Shown here: piece by piece, positions 23,101-35,852 of the stretch
Position numbering within the stretch: position 1 is the stretch's first letter
How the letters are laid out: each line of letters begins with the position of its first letter
Source of the DNA: Neurospora tetrasperma FGSC 2508
Lineage: Eukaryota; Ascomycota; Sordariomycetes; Sordariales; Sordariaceae
Direction of reading: 5' to 3'
DNA: 64,000 bases
Assembly (NCBI RefSeq): GCF_000213175.1
Contig: NW_009799179.1
Coordinates: 4,114,858-4,178,857, forward strand
Notes under the pieces: generated by a model
Databases searched by the model: none
What the model saw: only the letters and a program-made list of their open reading frames with translations
What the model was told of the DNA's origin: nothing
Program-made: the position numbers and the translations under genes

Positions 23101-25262
23101 ACTTGGCGAAATGGAAATTTGATGTTTGTCCGGGTCGAAGTGCTGTGTGACAAGCAGAAGTGTGAAGGAGATAGCTGACGAAGCAGGTTGAGAAGACACT
23201 GCAGTTGGTGGTTTTCGAAAAAAGAGACGGCTCGATTCGGAAGTTGGGAGTTGGACGTCATTTTTCCCTGTTTCTTCACCTTGACGACCGGACCAATTAT
23301 GTACCTTGTAGAAAGTGGGTCCTTGCTTGTTAGTGCCATGGCCCGTCCGGGTCCGCCCACATCGCTGCTGGCAATCACTAATCACTATCACCACCAACCG
23401 CAACCTCAACATCCGAAGGAATTTGATGCTTCACGGATATTGTGTTAAATAGCATTCTCAAGATCCGGAAAGACCGCAGGCTGGTATGTGAGTATCATCT
23501 TCATAGAGAGGCATGAGCTTACTCCTCTAGCTGGTGCCAAAAGATCCACTATGATGGACGGACGAACGGATTGACCTGCCATCTCGTCTCGACGACACGA
23601 GGTTCATCCGATGCTGAAGCGCCCGGCACCCCGGAGACGGGACGGCGGGAATCCCCACCCCAATTGAAACCCAAAATCCACATTTCCAGGAACTCCAAGG
23701 AACAGCTACGCGCTAGGGCATTGGTGTTGAAGCCCAAAACCCAAAAGTTGAATGTCGGTCAAGCTATCACGGCGAGGAGTCTTACATTGGCCGTTTATAC
23801 TAACTAGTTCGGTCGTCGGGGAGGTCACTCTGGCATTGGAACTCTGGCGGTTTCTCAGCTTGAAACCAGACATGCCGTTGTTAAGGCCACACCCTCTCTC
23901 CGTAGCCCCATCAGGTACACAAGAATTCCAGGGTCCTGCCAATAGCCGAAACTGTGAGGGAATGGATGCTCGACGGGGAACATATAGTGTAGCAAGGTTG
24001 GCCTGAATACAGTGACATGGGTTGCCTGGATGACCAGAATTCAATCGGCTTTTTAGCGAGGGAGAAAGTAGACAATGGAAAAGATATATGTAGTGTAAGA
24101 GAAAACAAGTTGGGCGTCTTTTGAGGGTAAAGTAGCCAACTCGTAACTGTCGAATCAGGCCGACATCCCATCGGTCTCGAGACTTGAAAGCTCTCAGATT
24201 GGTAGTAATACTGAATATATACAGCAAAGTCTGTAGTGTACTCCGTCCGTCCGTGGATCTCACTCATCTGGTTCACGCCACTTATTACACCTCGGCGGCA
24301 CATACATGGATTATATGTTTTGGGTAAGGTCGAGAGTAGATCTAGTCACCTGCTCACTCGACTTCAGGAAACTTTTCATAGTCCTGGTGAGAGTAATTAA
24401 GGTCAGTTAAGTGTCCGACTTGCGTGCACTTGCTGATCGACTCGTCTAAACACCGTACAGTTTCCTTCGTCTGATCGGATCGCGTCTGATGGTAAAGACC
24501 AAAATAGATCGAGAACTTCGGCCAAGGGCATATCCGCTCGCTCCAACCTTCACCTCACTAGCCTCTTCGTTTATCTGCCCAATCGTGTCAAAAAGGTATC
24601 CTCTCGCGGGTCCCAGGCGAACAGTCTTGTGGACAAGAGTTCCATAGACATCCCTCGAGGTCTTCCCAACTTTCTCATTAGCTGAACCCCGGCGTCTCCA
24701 ACTGCGCACCCTGGCACGTCGTGGCCTGCCAGGCAACTCGGCACCCTGCACCCCCCCTGCACACACACCCCGCCATACGCAATCGTCCATCCACCCGCCT
24801 CGGGTCTCTGGCCCCGCCTGCCCTCACTCATCAGCAGCGTTGCCTACAACCTCCAACTCTACGACACCACCTGTTTTTTCTTCCTACCCAACATCTCTAA
24901 TTCTCACCTCTCCTACTTCGTCCAACCTGCCCAAGACGCGGGAAACTACACACACCCGAAACCAACGCCGCCACGAGCTTCCACTTGCAGAGACTTTGGG
25001 TTACTTGGCGCTAGTATCTCGCCCGTCCTTCTTCAGACATTGTACTTTTCCATCCTAGGTACTCTCATTGTCTTATACGGGCATTCCAAGTATACAGCAT
25101 ACCTTAATTGTCACCGAGCCCTCCATCCCACCTTTTGAGTCATCTATCCAGTCATCTGGCCCCGCGATTCCAACACCAACTTCCACCCGATCGATCTTCG
25201 ACATTCCATCCTTGATCAACCCTCGTCTTTCATTCCTCGCTCGAACGTCGCCGGTTGTCGCA
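20147..25262. other. Gene-poor region between the hydrolase gene and the charged-protein gene
   Basis: About 5.1 kb with no open frame that I can support as a gene. Frames on both strands are short, overlapping and without domain-like sequence. It contains an at run near 20,531-20,541 and an A-rich stretch at about 22,592-22,640. The last few hundred bases (about 24,840-25,262), rich in C and T, are the probable promoter and leader of the next gene. The frame of that gene is open upstream of its ATG to about 25,068, but only from a TTG. Confidence 0.5.
22592..22640 (+). repeat. A-rich low-complexity tract
   Basis: A polypurine (A/G) stretch with runs of A in intergenic DNA. Confidence 0.7.
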
Positions 25263-28200
25263 ATGGCCGACCAGAGCAGATACAGATATCCATCGGCGGC
25301 GCCCCCAGTTGGGAGACGGTCCCCTCCCATGTACAATCCCGCACGCCTCTCCATGCCCATAACTGGTGCTGGAACCTATCAGTCGCTATACGGGGGCGAG
25401 ATCCCAGTTCTCCCTACAACCCATGAGGCACTCCCTCTCCGATCGCCTGTTTCGTCTACTACCACCGACTATCGTCCAACCACCATTCCCATCGACTCTG
25501 GTAGCTATGCCGTCAGAAAGGAGCCCATCCCACGGAGCATGAGCGTGAAGGACCACGGCACCAGAAGCCACCGATCTGCCACTCTCGACGCAGCCTCGAA
25601 GCGCCCCGTTATCAACCATGCGCCCCAATCACCAGTTCCCAGTAGCATACGATCAGGGAGCCCATCACGCCCTGTCTACCGGACCAGCGATGAGTTTTAC
25701 ACACAACCTGCTTCCTCCTTGAACCGGTCACGAAGCGTTGCACGCGCCCCATTCAGCGCCAATATGGATGATGCCGAATACCAACGTCTACGAGAACGAA
25801 CCGACCGAGAAAGAACGGAACATGAAAGATTATATAGCCCCAGGGCTGCCGACCTGTACCGTGCGTCACGTCCGACAGTGCTCTATTCCAACACCCCCCG
25901 AGGCGCTCCTGGGTACGACGAAGAAGCATTTGTTGAGTACACAAAGCCAGGTGAATTGGCTCGCTATGATCTCGATCATCCTCATAGGCGCCGGCGCGAA
26001 AGCATGGATCACTACTATCGACCGGCGGTCAGTGTCTCATCCGATGTAGGACGCCCATATGACACCATTGACCGGCGGCTTTACGACCCAACACCAAACG
26101 CTTTCGGCTATGACAAACCCGGCCGAGATGCAATTTCCGGACTGCATGACCATAACAGCGTTCGTATTCCCGCACCTTCGGAAGTTCTTTCTGATACGGC
26201 GGTGCGCCGACCTCCTGCGCTTCTTGACTCTCCGCTACTGCCAGGGTCTTCGGCGACTACAGAGCGCAAATCGCGCCGCGCTGCCTCTCGTCCACGCCCG
26301 GTTTCCCTCATTCAGGAAATCCCAAGCCGATCAGTCCATCCTGATGAGTATCATCGAGTTCGGGAGGACGGCTACTATAAGGATGACGATATCTCGCAGC
26401 GCGGATTCGGCATCCGACCTGCTGCGAAGGACCATGAAGAGCGACGAAGGTCACCCCGTGAAAAGCGGTATCACGACGAACGACGAGACCCACGTGAGCC
26501 CAGAAGGAGGTCTGACGAGGACCTGGAGCTTGTCAGGCATAGGAACCACGACGACCGTGACCGACGAGACTATCATAAGCTACCTTCGACTCGAGAATAT
26601 CTTCCCATTGACGACCGGGAAATCAGGCGCGACAAGCATGTCCCCATTAGCGACATTCCAGCTGCATCCGCAATGACAGTGGCATCAGCTATCAACGGCA
26701 GGGACGGTAGAGGTGATAGGGATATCGAGTCTCCGAGACGACGCTATGAGGAAGACTATGAGCGCCGAGATCCTAACCTGCACCCCAGGACCAACCGTCA
26801 TGCTGAGCATTATGAGCAAAGGAGGCTTGATGACCTTGAGCCCCGCCGGCTCGCCCCCCAGGAGGACGATTATGATCGTCGGAGGAGTGATGTTCCTGAA
26901 ACCTACACCCGGGTGGGCCGTAACGATGACGACTATGACCGCAGGAGGCCTGATGAACACGAATCTCGCCCACGAAATGGCCACGGGGATAAGGACTATC
27001 ATCGCAGGAGAGACGATGAGATTGAGGCCCACAAGCGAACCGATTATAGAGACGATGACTATGACCGTAGAAGAGTGGATGATTTTGAACATCATACACG
27101 GGATGGCCACAGAGATGATGATCACGAGCGACGGAGAACCGATGACCCTGAGCCTTTTCCACGAGACAGTCACAGAGATCGAGATTATGATCACAGCAGA
27201 GTCGATCATCGTGACACCCGCCAAGACGATCGCGATGAAGAACATGACGAACGTCGAAGGGAGGTCGATGATTTCGAGCCTCGCACTCGGCCTAGTCGTG
27301 AAGAAGACTATCAAGATGACCGAAAGGTTGATGAATCTGAGCAGCACGTCAAAGCTGGCCGCGATGACTTTCGGAGAAGCCATGAAAGTTTCCAGATGGT
27401 CGACCTACCCGGAGGGTTCCCCGACGAAAAAGAGACTGGCGCCGAAACAGATGCAGAAAGCCGAAGCCGCCATAGACGCGACACAGAGGCGAAACTCAAC
27501 GGAGAGCCTGCCTCTTCGCCACCACAGGAACACTCGAGGGAGCACTCCAGGGAACGCGATGACAAGGATGATGAGACGCACCGCCGATCGCGTCCTTCGT
27601 CTGCTTTCGATCCTAACGACACTGCAGGGCTGGAAGAGCTGAAGGCCGAGTTGGTAGCACAAGAAGCCAAGGAAAGTGCCAGCGAGGGTGGTCGCACGCC
27701 TAAAGAGCACTCGCCCGAACGGGAGCACTCGCCCGAACGGGAGCATTCGCCTGAGCGGGAACATTCGCCTGAGCGGGAGCATTCGCCTGAGCGGAAGCTT
27801 GCGCCAGTTGAAGATAATTCTCAACCCAACACTGAAGCCGATAACACAGCAATGGCTGAGAATGAAGTGGACGAAAGTAGGGGACGTGAACTGGTTCCTC
27901 ACGGGCAGAAGCAAGTTCGCGTTGTGTCTCCCCCGAGAGAGAAAGAAGAGAAGAAGCCTATCAAAGGCATTCTTAAACAGCCAAAGGCACAGTTTCCAGA
28001 GCATCCTCCCCCTGCCCGGGAGGAAGTTCCGCCTCACAAGGACGACAAGACCAAACAAAACGTACCTCAGGGTGCTAAATGGACGAAGATCAACAGGAAG
28101 CTGGTCAATCCTGAGGCCCTGACTCTAGGCAAGGAGCGTTTTGAGGTCCGGGATGATTTTGTCATCGTGCTCCGGGTCTTAGATAAGGCTGATATCCAAA

Positions 28201-28845
28201 AGTACGCCGACATTACTGCTCAGTTGAGAGGTGGGTTGCTTCAATTTTCTTATCTCCAGACTCGATCCCTTTCCTACTCGCCTTTTCCTGACCTTCAACC
28301 GTGATCCGCCCGCATACGGAACAACGACGTCGACTAACCCGCGTGCGTGTCCTTCGATCCGAGCTTCCATCGCGTGTGTGCTTTCGCATGTGGTAGTTTC
28401 GTTTCCGCCGTGCCTGCCTCGCCGAGTTCCACCCAGTTCCGAATCGTGCCGCATCGTGTTGTCATGTGCTGTCTCGTCGTTCGAATGCCCACCTAGCATA
28501 CCAACTATATCATCTTCGCCATGGCATCGCCATCCTTTCTTTGGTTCTTTCTGTTGCTTTTTGCAGATCGTAAGAGATACAGGAATTGCTGACAACCCTT
28601 TTCCTTTAGAGAAACGAAGGAAGGAGTACGAAAACGAGCAGAATGCCAAGGCGCTGGTTCGCCATGAGAGAAACGGGTCGTATGATAGAGATGAGGAAGA
28701 AGGCAAGCGCCGCCGCCACCACCGAAAGGATAGAGAAGACGAGTATGACGACGGTAGGAGAGAGTACAGACGCCATCGCGCGATGGATGAACAAGACGCC
28801 TTGTATGACGCGAGGCAACCGTCGAGGTCCCACCGCAGAGAGTAA
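25263..28845 (+). CDS. Large disordered Arg/Asp/Glu-rich fungal protein
   Basis: Start is the first in-frame ATG (caatggcc context). Exon 1 ends at 28,230 (gtgggt donor) and the last exon begins at 28,610 after a gctgac branch site and a ttcctttag acceptor, giving about 1,067 aa. Residues about 1-330 are Ser/Pro/Tyr-rich. Residues about 380-740 are dominated by repeats of DDDYDRRR-type sequence. A short array of EHSPER repeats lies at about residues 815-840 (27,706-27,795). The best-folded part is near the end (KWTKINRKLVNPEAL..FEVRDDFVIVLRVLDKADIQKYAD, about 930-985), a C-terminal domain I associate with uncharacterised fungal proteins. A basic tail follows. Inside the intron the sequence tttgcag-atc-gtaaga (28,560-28,575) could make a 3-base microexon that also keeps the frame. 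The function is unknown. Confidence 0.85.
27706..27795 (+). repeat. 18-bp in-frame tandem repeats (EHSPER)
   Basis: Five copies of an 18-base unit (gagcactcgcccgaacgg with variants) encode repeated EHSPER in the charged protein. The frame is kept in all copies. Confidence 0.85.
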
Positions 28846-30119
28846 ATTCAAGATACCCGATTGGTGTGGCCATATGGAGGATATGGAGAAATGAATGTTC
28901 TTGGAGACGGTTCACGAGATATGATCACTTGAGTTGATGATATGATCTTGCCTATGTGGCCTTTTTATGCGAAGAAAGGAAAAGTCGGCGGCTTTTTAAT
29001 CGATACCATGACGGTCTTGGTTCTTGGATGCGAGGCGGAGTGACTGTGTTTTCCGCGGCATCGGAGGAGCATTTCATATTTTCGTGTTTCATATAGAGCG
29101 AGTATGAGTATGAGAAGCGACTGAAGTTTGATAGCATATCTTGTCCAAAACATATTGTTGCCGCTTGTTCGGCTGTCCGCGCCGCAATATACCAGAGAGA
29201 AGGGGGCGTATATTATCCAGGTTCACACAATTTCAGGCCTTGACTTTAAATTTGCTTACTCGGAAGGTAATAGAGTAAAATTACACGATGCCTCACTGTT
29301 AGACTCTGAAGAACAACCCGCAAACTGACGACACTTGTAATGATGTATCTTATCGTCATGATAATCAGGGAATACTGTATCTAACGTGTACCTCTGGCTT
29401 CTAAGTTTGCATCTGTATGACACTAAGTAGTGTAAGAACAAGACCAAAAACCAGCAGTTTCCAGAGGCGAAGATGGGTACCTCCTGCCCTCTATTGTACC
29501 ACTGCTCCGCCCTGCCGTACCCCGCCGATGTACCGTCTCTCTCTGCAGCATCAGGAAATAGGGTATTCGACGCGCAGTTCCTCGAATTATCTTCAACTCA
29601 GCCAGCCATACACATCTCGTAAGGGTGATTAATCGGGAGAGACCTGGGACCCAGCAAAACCAAGGGCTATGCCCATCCACACGTGTACTTGGGCTTAGCG
29701 ATTAGGTATGAGAGGGGGCGGGCAAAATGGAAGCTCTCCAGGTACACCAGAAAGACAAACGTCATCACACGCTAGCTCCCTGTAGTGTAATGGAGGGGCA
29801 GGGATAGCTAAGCCGGCACGGCGACGACCCTGGAAAGGCGCATCTGGACACCTAACCTGGGGCGGCGCGCGACTTCCTTTCCATTCAACGTCCACATGGC
29901 AATTAACTCGGGTGGCAGGTGAAAGTTCTGAGACCCACTTGTTGTGTGTCACGTGCACAGGCCACTCTTAGCCTATTTAAATTAGCTTGGAGGGGGTTTT
30001 TTTAAATCCTCTCCTCTTTCTACTCTTTAGCCGACTTTAAACCAATGAGAAATCATCACTTTTTATAGTGGACAATACTGGATTGTCCTATGAAGTATCA
30101 ATCTTCATCTCTGACTTGT
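28846..30119. other. Flank between the last gene and the AT-rich block
   Basis: About 1.3 kb with no supported gene. The first part is the 3' flank of the charged-protein gene. Base composition changes within a few hundred bases, from mixed sequence (to about 29,950) to strongly AT-rich (from about 30,150). That marks the edge of the RIP-mutated block. Confidence 0.5.
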
Positions 30120-33100
30120 CTAATCGATTGAACAAAACGAAACGAATTGCTTTTTTCTTTTTTATTTTAAGTTTATTACTTACATACTGTACAACGTACT
30201 AGGAACGTCACCGTAACCAACCTTCTAATACAATATTAATACTCTACTTAATATTACGTATAATATCCCCCTATATTGAAATTTATTAAATTTCAATAAC
30301 TTTCAATAACCCTCGATAAGAATAGACAATCTAATTATTAATTACGTTCTAGACTCCGTATCCGAACGCCGCTTAATATTGTTCTTAAGTACTGAATTAG
30401 ACCTCTGATATCCCTATTTATAAAAAATCGAGACTTCGGACGGAAGATTTACCCTTTAGGTACCCGAACCTTAAAGTATTAATCTAATACTTTAATTATT
30501 ATATAGAAAATAAAATTAGTATTATAGTTTAGTTTTAGTAAAGCCGAATTTATACTTCGAAATTTAGGATTACGGAGTAGAAGTACCTTTTTACTTCCTA
30601 TAAGATTTTGGCCATTATCAAGCAAAATTTTAATATAAATAAATAGACCCAAATTAGGAATACTAACGTATATTTAACCCCAATTATTTATTATACGTCG
30701 GGGGGGTTTAGCGTTGTAATTATAGGGCTTCTATAGCAGCCTCCGCTACAATGTTTCAATTATTTCCTTTCCTTTCTACAAAGTGCTTGCAGAACCTATT
30801 CGCGTACGCTAACGCTTTGTATACTACTAATTTGGAATAGGACAATTAATTATTTAATACTGGGGATGTAGAATTCGCGGAGCTTATAGTAATATTCTAA
30901 AACATTCCGGAGGGACTAGAAGCTATCGAAGATCTTTTAATCGAATTAGGAACATCGTTTCTCGGAATAATAATAGTACTAACTCTTATAAAAATATCCC
31001 CGGAAGGGATTACCGTCGAAATAATTCCTATTAGATTATTAATTACTATTCTACTAATATTACTACGAAGTTAGGAAGGAATAGTATTGCTATTACTATT
31101 ATTTAATATATTAATATTATTAAAAGAAAATTCGCCCTTCATTTTATAACTAAATCCCCCTCCGCTAATTAGGTTGTAAAGGAATATAGTAAATTTAATA
31201 TAGCTATACTTCGTAGAATAAAGTACTAATAATATTAGTAAATATATTAAAGAAATAGAGGCAATATTAACCCTAATAAGAATTAATAATATTAATTAAA
31301 ATATAATATTTAAGATCTAATTCTAAAATGGATTAAAGGGTAACGCAAAAGTATAGTAGAAAGTAGAGTTAAAAGAAAAGTAAAAAATAAGTAAAGCGAA
31401 TATTATATAGGCGGCGAAAATAAAATAGGAAACGAAAATAACGGATTCTAATATTATATTAAATATTATTAAGTTGAGAAGAAGATTTAAAGAATTAATA
31501 AATAATTATTTTAAATAGGTAGAGAAATTATTTATTAGAGTTAAATTAAAAGAATTAAAGTCTATTATAGCTAGTATAGTATTAAATAGGATAATAAGAA
31601 ATAATTAGAGAATAATAGGAATTAATAAGGGAATTAAATAAAAGTTGGAAGATAAATTAATAGCGTTAGAATATATATTATTAATAGGTTCGGGCGCAAA
31701 GGAATTTTCAGCTTTATTTATAAAGATTAAGAAGGTAGTAAGATTATTGGGGGTAGAAATAGGAGTATATAAGGAATTAGATAGTAAGGAAGATAATATA
31801 GTAAAGTTAAAGGATATAGTAAAATTATTTAAATAATTCCCGAACTTTACAGTTAGGAGATACTAATAGTAATTATAAATTCTAATAATTACAATTTATA
31901 ACATAAATTTCTATAACCCTAGTGGATAAAACAAATATAATAATAATACGGACTACAATTCCAATAATAATGAATATAATTCTAGACTATCCAGGTATAA
32001 TAATGGGGGTAATAGGAACTACTAAACGTTGATATTTAGTATATACTATAATAATAGCAATTATAATAATAATTAATCCCGTCCCCTACCTAAGATCTCT
32101 AATTCTTAGGACCTACGGAAGTACGGACTATCATTATATAGGACGTACTAGTATAATAATTGTATGAACTTATAGGGTAACTATATAGATTTACAATATT
32201 CCCTCCTACAAATTAAGAATTAAATCAAAATAACCAACCATCGAAAGAGATTATAATTAATGGAAGTAAATAATATTACTATATTAAATTCTAATTAAAC
32301 TTAAAGCTAATAAAACTAAAACCAATTATAGTAGAACTAAAATTAATAGAATATTAGGAATAATATCCTATAGAATTACTAAAGAGTAATATATAAAATA
32401 ATAAATTAGTATATAAATTTCTAATATTGTAAGGGATCCCTAGAAGAAATCTAAATATTTGAGAATAAAGTACAAACCGAAGGAATACAAACGCTAAAAA
32501 CTAAATTCGAAAAAATAAAATAGGAAGTTTCTACTATCCTAAAAAGGGACGTAATAACTAATACTCGAATACTAAACAACCTCCGCGAAAACGTACCCTA
32601 TAAACTAAAAGAGAGGTCGCCTTAAAATTTAGCAGTAATAATAGAAAATACTCTAAATAAAATAAGGGAAAGGGAAAAATAAGCGGAATTTATCGAATAG
32701 AACATTAACGAGGAGATAAATATTAATATAGGAAATATTTTTAAAGATAAATTCCCTAAGAACCTTATAGAAGCCCCCAACGTAGTACTACCTATAACCT
32801 ACGAAGAAAAATATTACGAAAAGACTCTAGACCTATCGTTAAGAATTTCTAAATAATTAATATAGAAGAAAGAACTGGTACTCTAATTAATAATAAGACT
32901 AAAGACCGCGGAACTAATAGTAATAGGAGATAATAATATAGTACTAATTGAACTATACCTAATTATTACTATAATAAAACTAATTAGGGAATAGAGCGGA
33001 GATAAATCCCTAATACTGTAAATAACCTAGGATATTATTAAAGAAGTAAATTAATAAATTAAAAAGATCTTAGAGAAGGTAGAGGAGATTTTAAAAATAA

Positions 33101-34279
33101 AACGAGCGTATTCTTATATTAAAAGCTTCGAGGAATATAGCATTAAGCTATTAGACTTTAAAAAGATTTTAGTGGAAATAGACATTCCTATTAATATTCT
33201 ATAACTCTTCAATATGGTATTAAGAATTAGGGCGGATTTTATAAAGTCTATTACAATAATCTAAAGAGTAAATAGAGGAAGGAAGCTTTTAAAGAAATAA
33301 GTTAGAATTTATCTATTCGAGGCTATCGATTATAATATTATTAACCTAGAGTAGTAGAAGTAAATAGTAAATATTAATTTAAATATAGAGCAATTCGGAA
33401 AAATCAATATTAATTTTATTAAAGGGCTAATCTATAGAATGAAGTTCTCTTTTATTTTATTAAATAGCGGAGTTATAATAGAATATATTAATATCCTCTT
33501 CGTAAGAAAATTGGGATTAGAAATTCGGAAATTTCTAAAACTATAGAGAGTAGTACTAATAAATAATTCAGTAAATACAATTAATAGTTGGGCGATAATC
33601 GAAGTAAATATTAGTAGAATTATATACGTAATAATAGTAATAGTATATAGAAGCGGGGCATATTACGACTTTATTTTATTTTAAATATAGCTTTTCAAGG
33701 TAAGAGTAATCTAAAATTAGAGAGAAAGAAATATTATATTATATAGACAGGAGGGTACAATAAAGAGAATTCTATTTTATATAAAGGAGAAGGCGAAGGA
33801 TTTTACAATATTAACACTAAATTAATAAAACAGTTTTAAAGTAAAAGTAAAGAGGGGCAAAATTATAAATAGAAGTATAGTAGAGGATAATAATAAAAAG
33901 GTATTAGAAGAAGAGGCCGAAGAAGTAAATAGAAACGTAGCGGGAATTTTAGAGGAATTAGAAGGTATTATTATTATTTATTTTTATTTAAAAAGAGTAG
34001 GAGCGGTGAAGAAAGCGGAAAGCGTCCCGACTATAATTTAACTTTCGGTATAAGGAAAAATTATAGCTTAACGGATAAAGCTCTAACCGATTAAGCCTTT
34101 ACTTGTAAAGAGCCGGCCTAAGAGCCGGAATCCTTATTATCTTTAGTAATAGGTAGAATATCCTTAAGAGTAGAACGTATTACCCTAATATCTATAAAAT
34201 ATACAAAAAACATTCCCCGCTACTATAATAACAAAGTAAGGTTTTCCATTACTTCGAAGGCACTTAAAAAGAGAAATAT
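30120..34279 (+). mobile_element. Element E, left part: decayed Ty3/gypsy-type retrotransposon (gag and protease side)
   Basis: A heavily RIP-mutated fossil with many breaks. The left boundary is uncertain because the matching LTR lies outside the window. From about 31,300 to 33,300 the + strand reads as degraded gag-like coding sequence. About 33,430-33,690 resembles a retropepsin (aspartic protease) domain. Coding-like sequence continues to 34,279, where element B interrupts it. The rest of E resumes at 60,905, after B and its target duplication. Since all other elements here lie inside E, it is the oldest insertion in the window. Confidence 0.7.
34275..34279 (+). repeat. Target-site duplication of element B (left copy, aatat)
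   Basis: The five bases before B's left LTR are identical to the five after its right LTR at 60,900-60,904. Confidence 0.9.
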
Positions 34280-34517
34280 TATTACGGGGCTGCCGCCCAG
34301 AGGTCCATATCGGGCTCTGCAGCCCGACTACCACTATAGCTCACTCCGTGGCTCATAATAGCGCTACGCCGCTACAGCGCTAGTTACGTACCTATAACCC
34401 CCTTAAAAGGCTACCGCTACAAATTCTACTTATAGACTTTTCTCCCTTTCCTCTTTATAGAACCTTATCGATTATTTAGGCGCAATATCTATACAATACT
34501 CTATTATTCCCCTTATA
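34280..34517 (+). repeat. 5' LTR of element B
   Basis: 238 bases, alignable without gaps to 60,662-60,899. The differences I see are transitions. The 3' half resembles that of element A's LTR. Confidence 0.9.
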
Positions 34518-35560
34518 TTGAAGTTCTATCTCCTTTTATTGGATAGAGCCTACAACTATTAAATATAGTAATATCGGATATTAGTTACTGGAATAGTAGA
34601 ATTTAGTCTACTTGTAAATATTAATAAAAAGATAGTATCTATTTCTTCTTTCTAGGATACTCCCTCGGGCTCTATAAATATTACTAATATTACCCCTAAA
34701 CCTAACCCTAAGAAGAATACTACCGGCCTTATTGCAATTATTACGAATACCCTTAATATTAATAATTTAAATTTTATAAGGGTTCTCTACTCTATAATTA
34801 CAAACCCCACCTCGAACTACTCTCCTATATTAGAATCGAACCTTTACTTTTTCCTAATTGTAGTTAACGCCTCTAATAGTATTAATAATAATAATAATAA
34901 TGGATATACGCGCAACCGGAAATCCTTAATTCTCCCTACTTAGGATAATTAATAATTAACTTTCTTATTCTACTATATACTACTAATTAAGACGTACAAT
35001 ACCAATAATAAAGTAAGTCTCTATATAAATAGAGACGCCGCTTAGATAGAAATCTTTAATACCCTACCTAATAGTAAGAGAAAGAAATTGGAGGAGTTCT
35101 AGACCATATATACAATTAATGATAATGTAGACCCTAAACTCCTACTTACGCAAATTAACTATCTTTTTGGTATATACTATCTCCACAATACAGCCCTTAC
35201 TTAACTATACGCAATAAAATAATATAATGGTTAGACTTTTTTATCCTTCTACACGGATTGGGAAGACGAACTCCTTAAGATTAGAGGCGCGACCTAGAAT
35301 AATAAATCTAAGTTAAATATCTTAAATAATACTCTTAATATTAAATTTATAAGTACAATCTTCATAATTATATTCTTAAACAATTATAATAAATATATTG
35401 AAGTATTTTAAATTAATACTATACGTTATAAGTATATAAAAATATTTGACTCTTAAAGTAGTAAAATAATAAGCGATAAAATAAGCGAAAGAATTAAAAT
35501 TATAATTATACCTTTAATTAATTCTCCAAATGTTCGAAGACCTAATTAGCGGCCCTATAG

Positions 35561-35565
35561 AGTAA
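35561..35565 (+). repeat. Target-site duplication of element C (left copy, agtaa)
   Basis: Identical to 45,614-45,618, immediately after C's right LTR. Confidence 0.88.
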
Positions 35566-35852
35566 TAATACGGGGGATCTTCATTTACGATAGTAAATAA
35601 AAATAAAGAAAGAAAGATATTGTAAGAAGGAGGAAGGCTTCCAGCCAGCCGTCTGTACGCAGTAAATATGTTGTGTAGCGAGTTAGAGCTAGAGCTAGAG
35701 CACGGGCTACGGGGTGGCCCGGGCACTACAGTCTGGGTGCCTAGACTGGGTATGGTAAGGAAGCCTTTATAATAGCCTAGCTAATTTAGGTTATTATAGT
35801 TAGTCTAAGCTATAATATAGAAGGATATGGAAATCTAGGAATTTCCCTATTA
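35566..35852. repeat. Left LTR of element C
   Basis: 287 bases. It matches 37,890-37,961 joined in position to 45,396-45,613. Shared landmarks are a taaataaaaataaagaaag stretch and ctacggggtggcccgggcac. Confidence 0.87.

Noticed and set aside
25068-25262. Upstream start for the charged protein
   Set aside because: The codon at 25,068 is TTG. The first in-frame ATG is at 25,263.
1-30000. Dispersed 5S rRNA or tRNA genes
   Set aside because: I looked for the Neurospora 5S start and for tRNA box sequences on both strands and saw no convincing match. A covariance-model scan would settle it.
34068-34140. tRNA-like segment with A-box and B-box resemblance
   Set aside because: The arms do not fold properly, and the stretch continues the degraded coding reading of element E on both sides.
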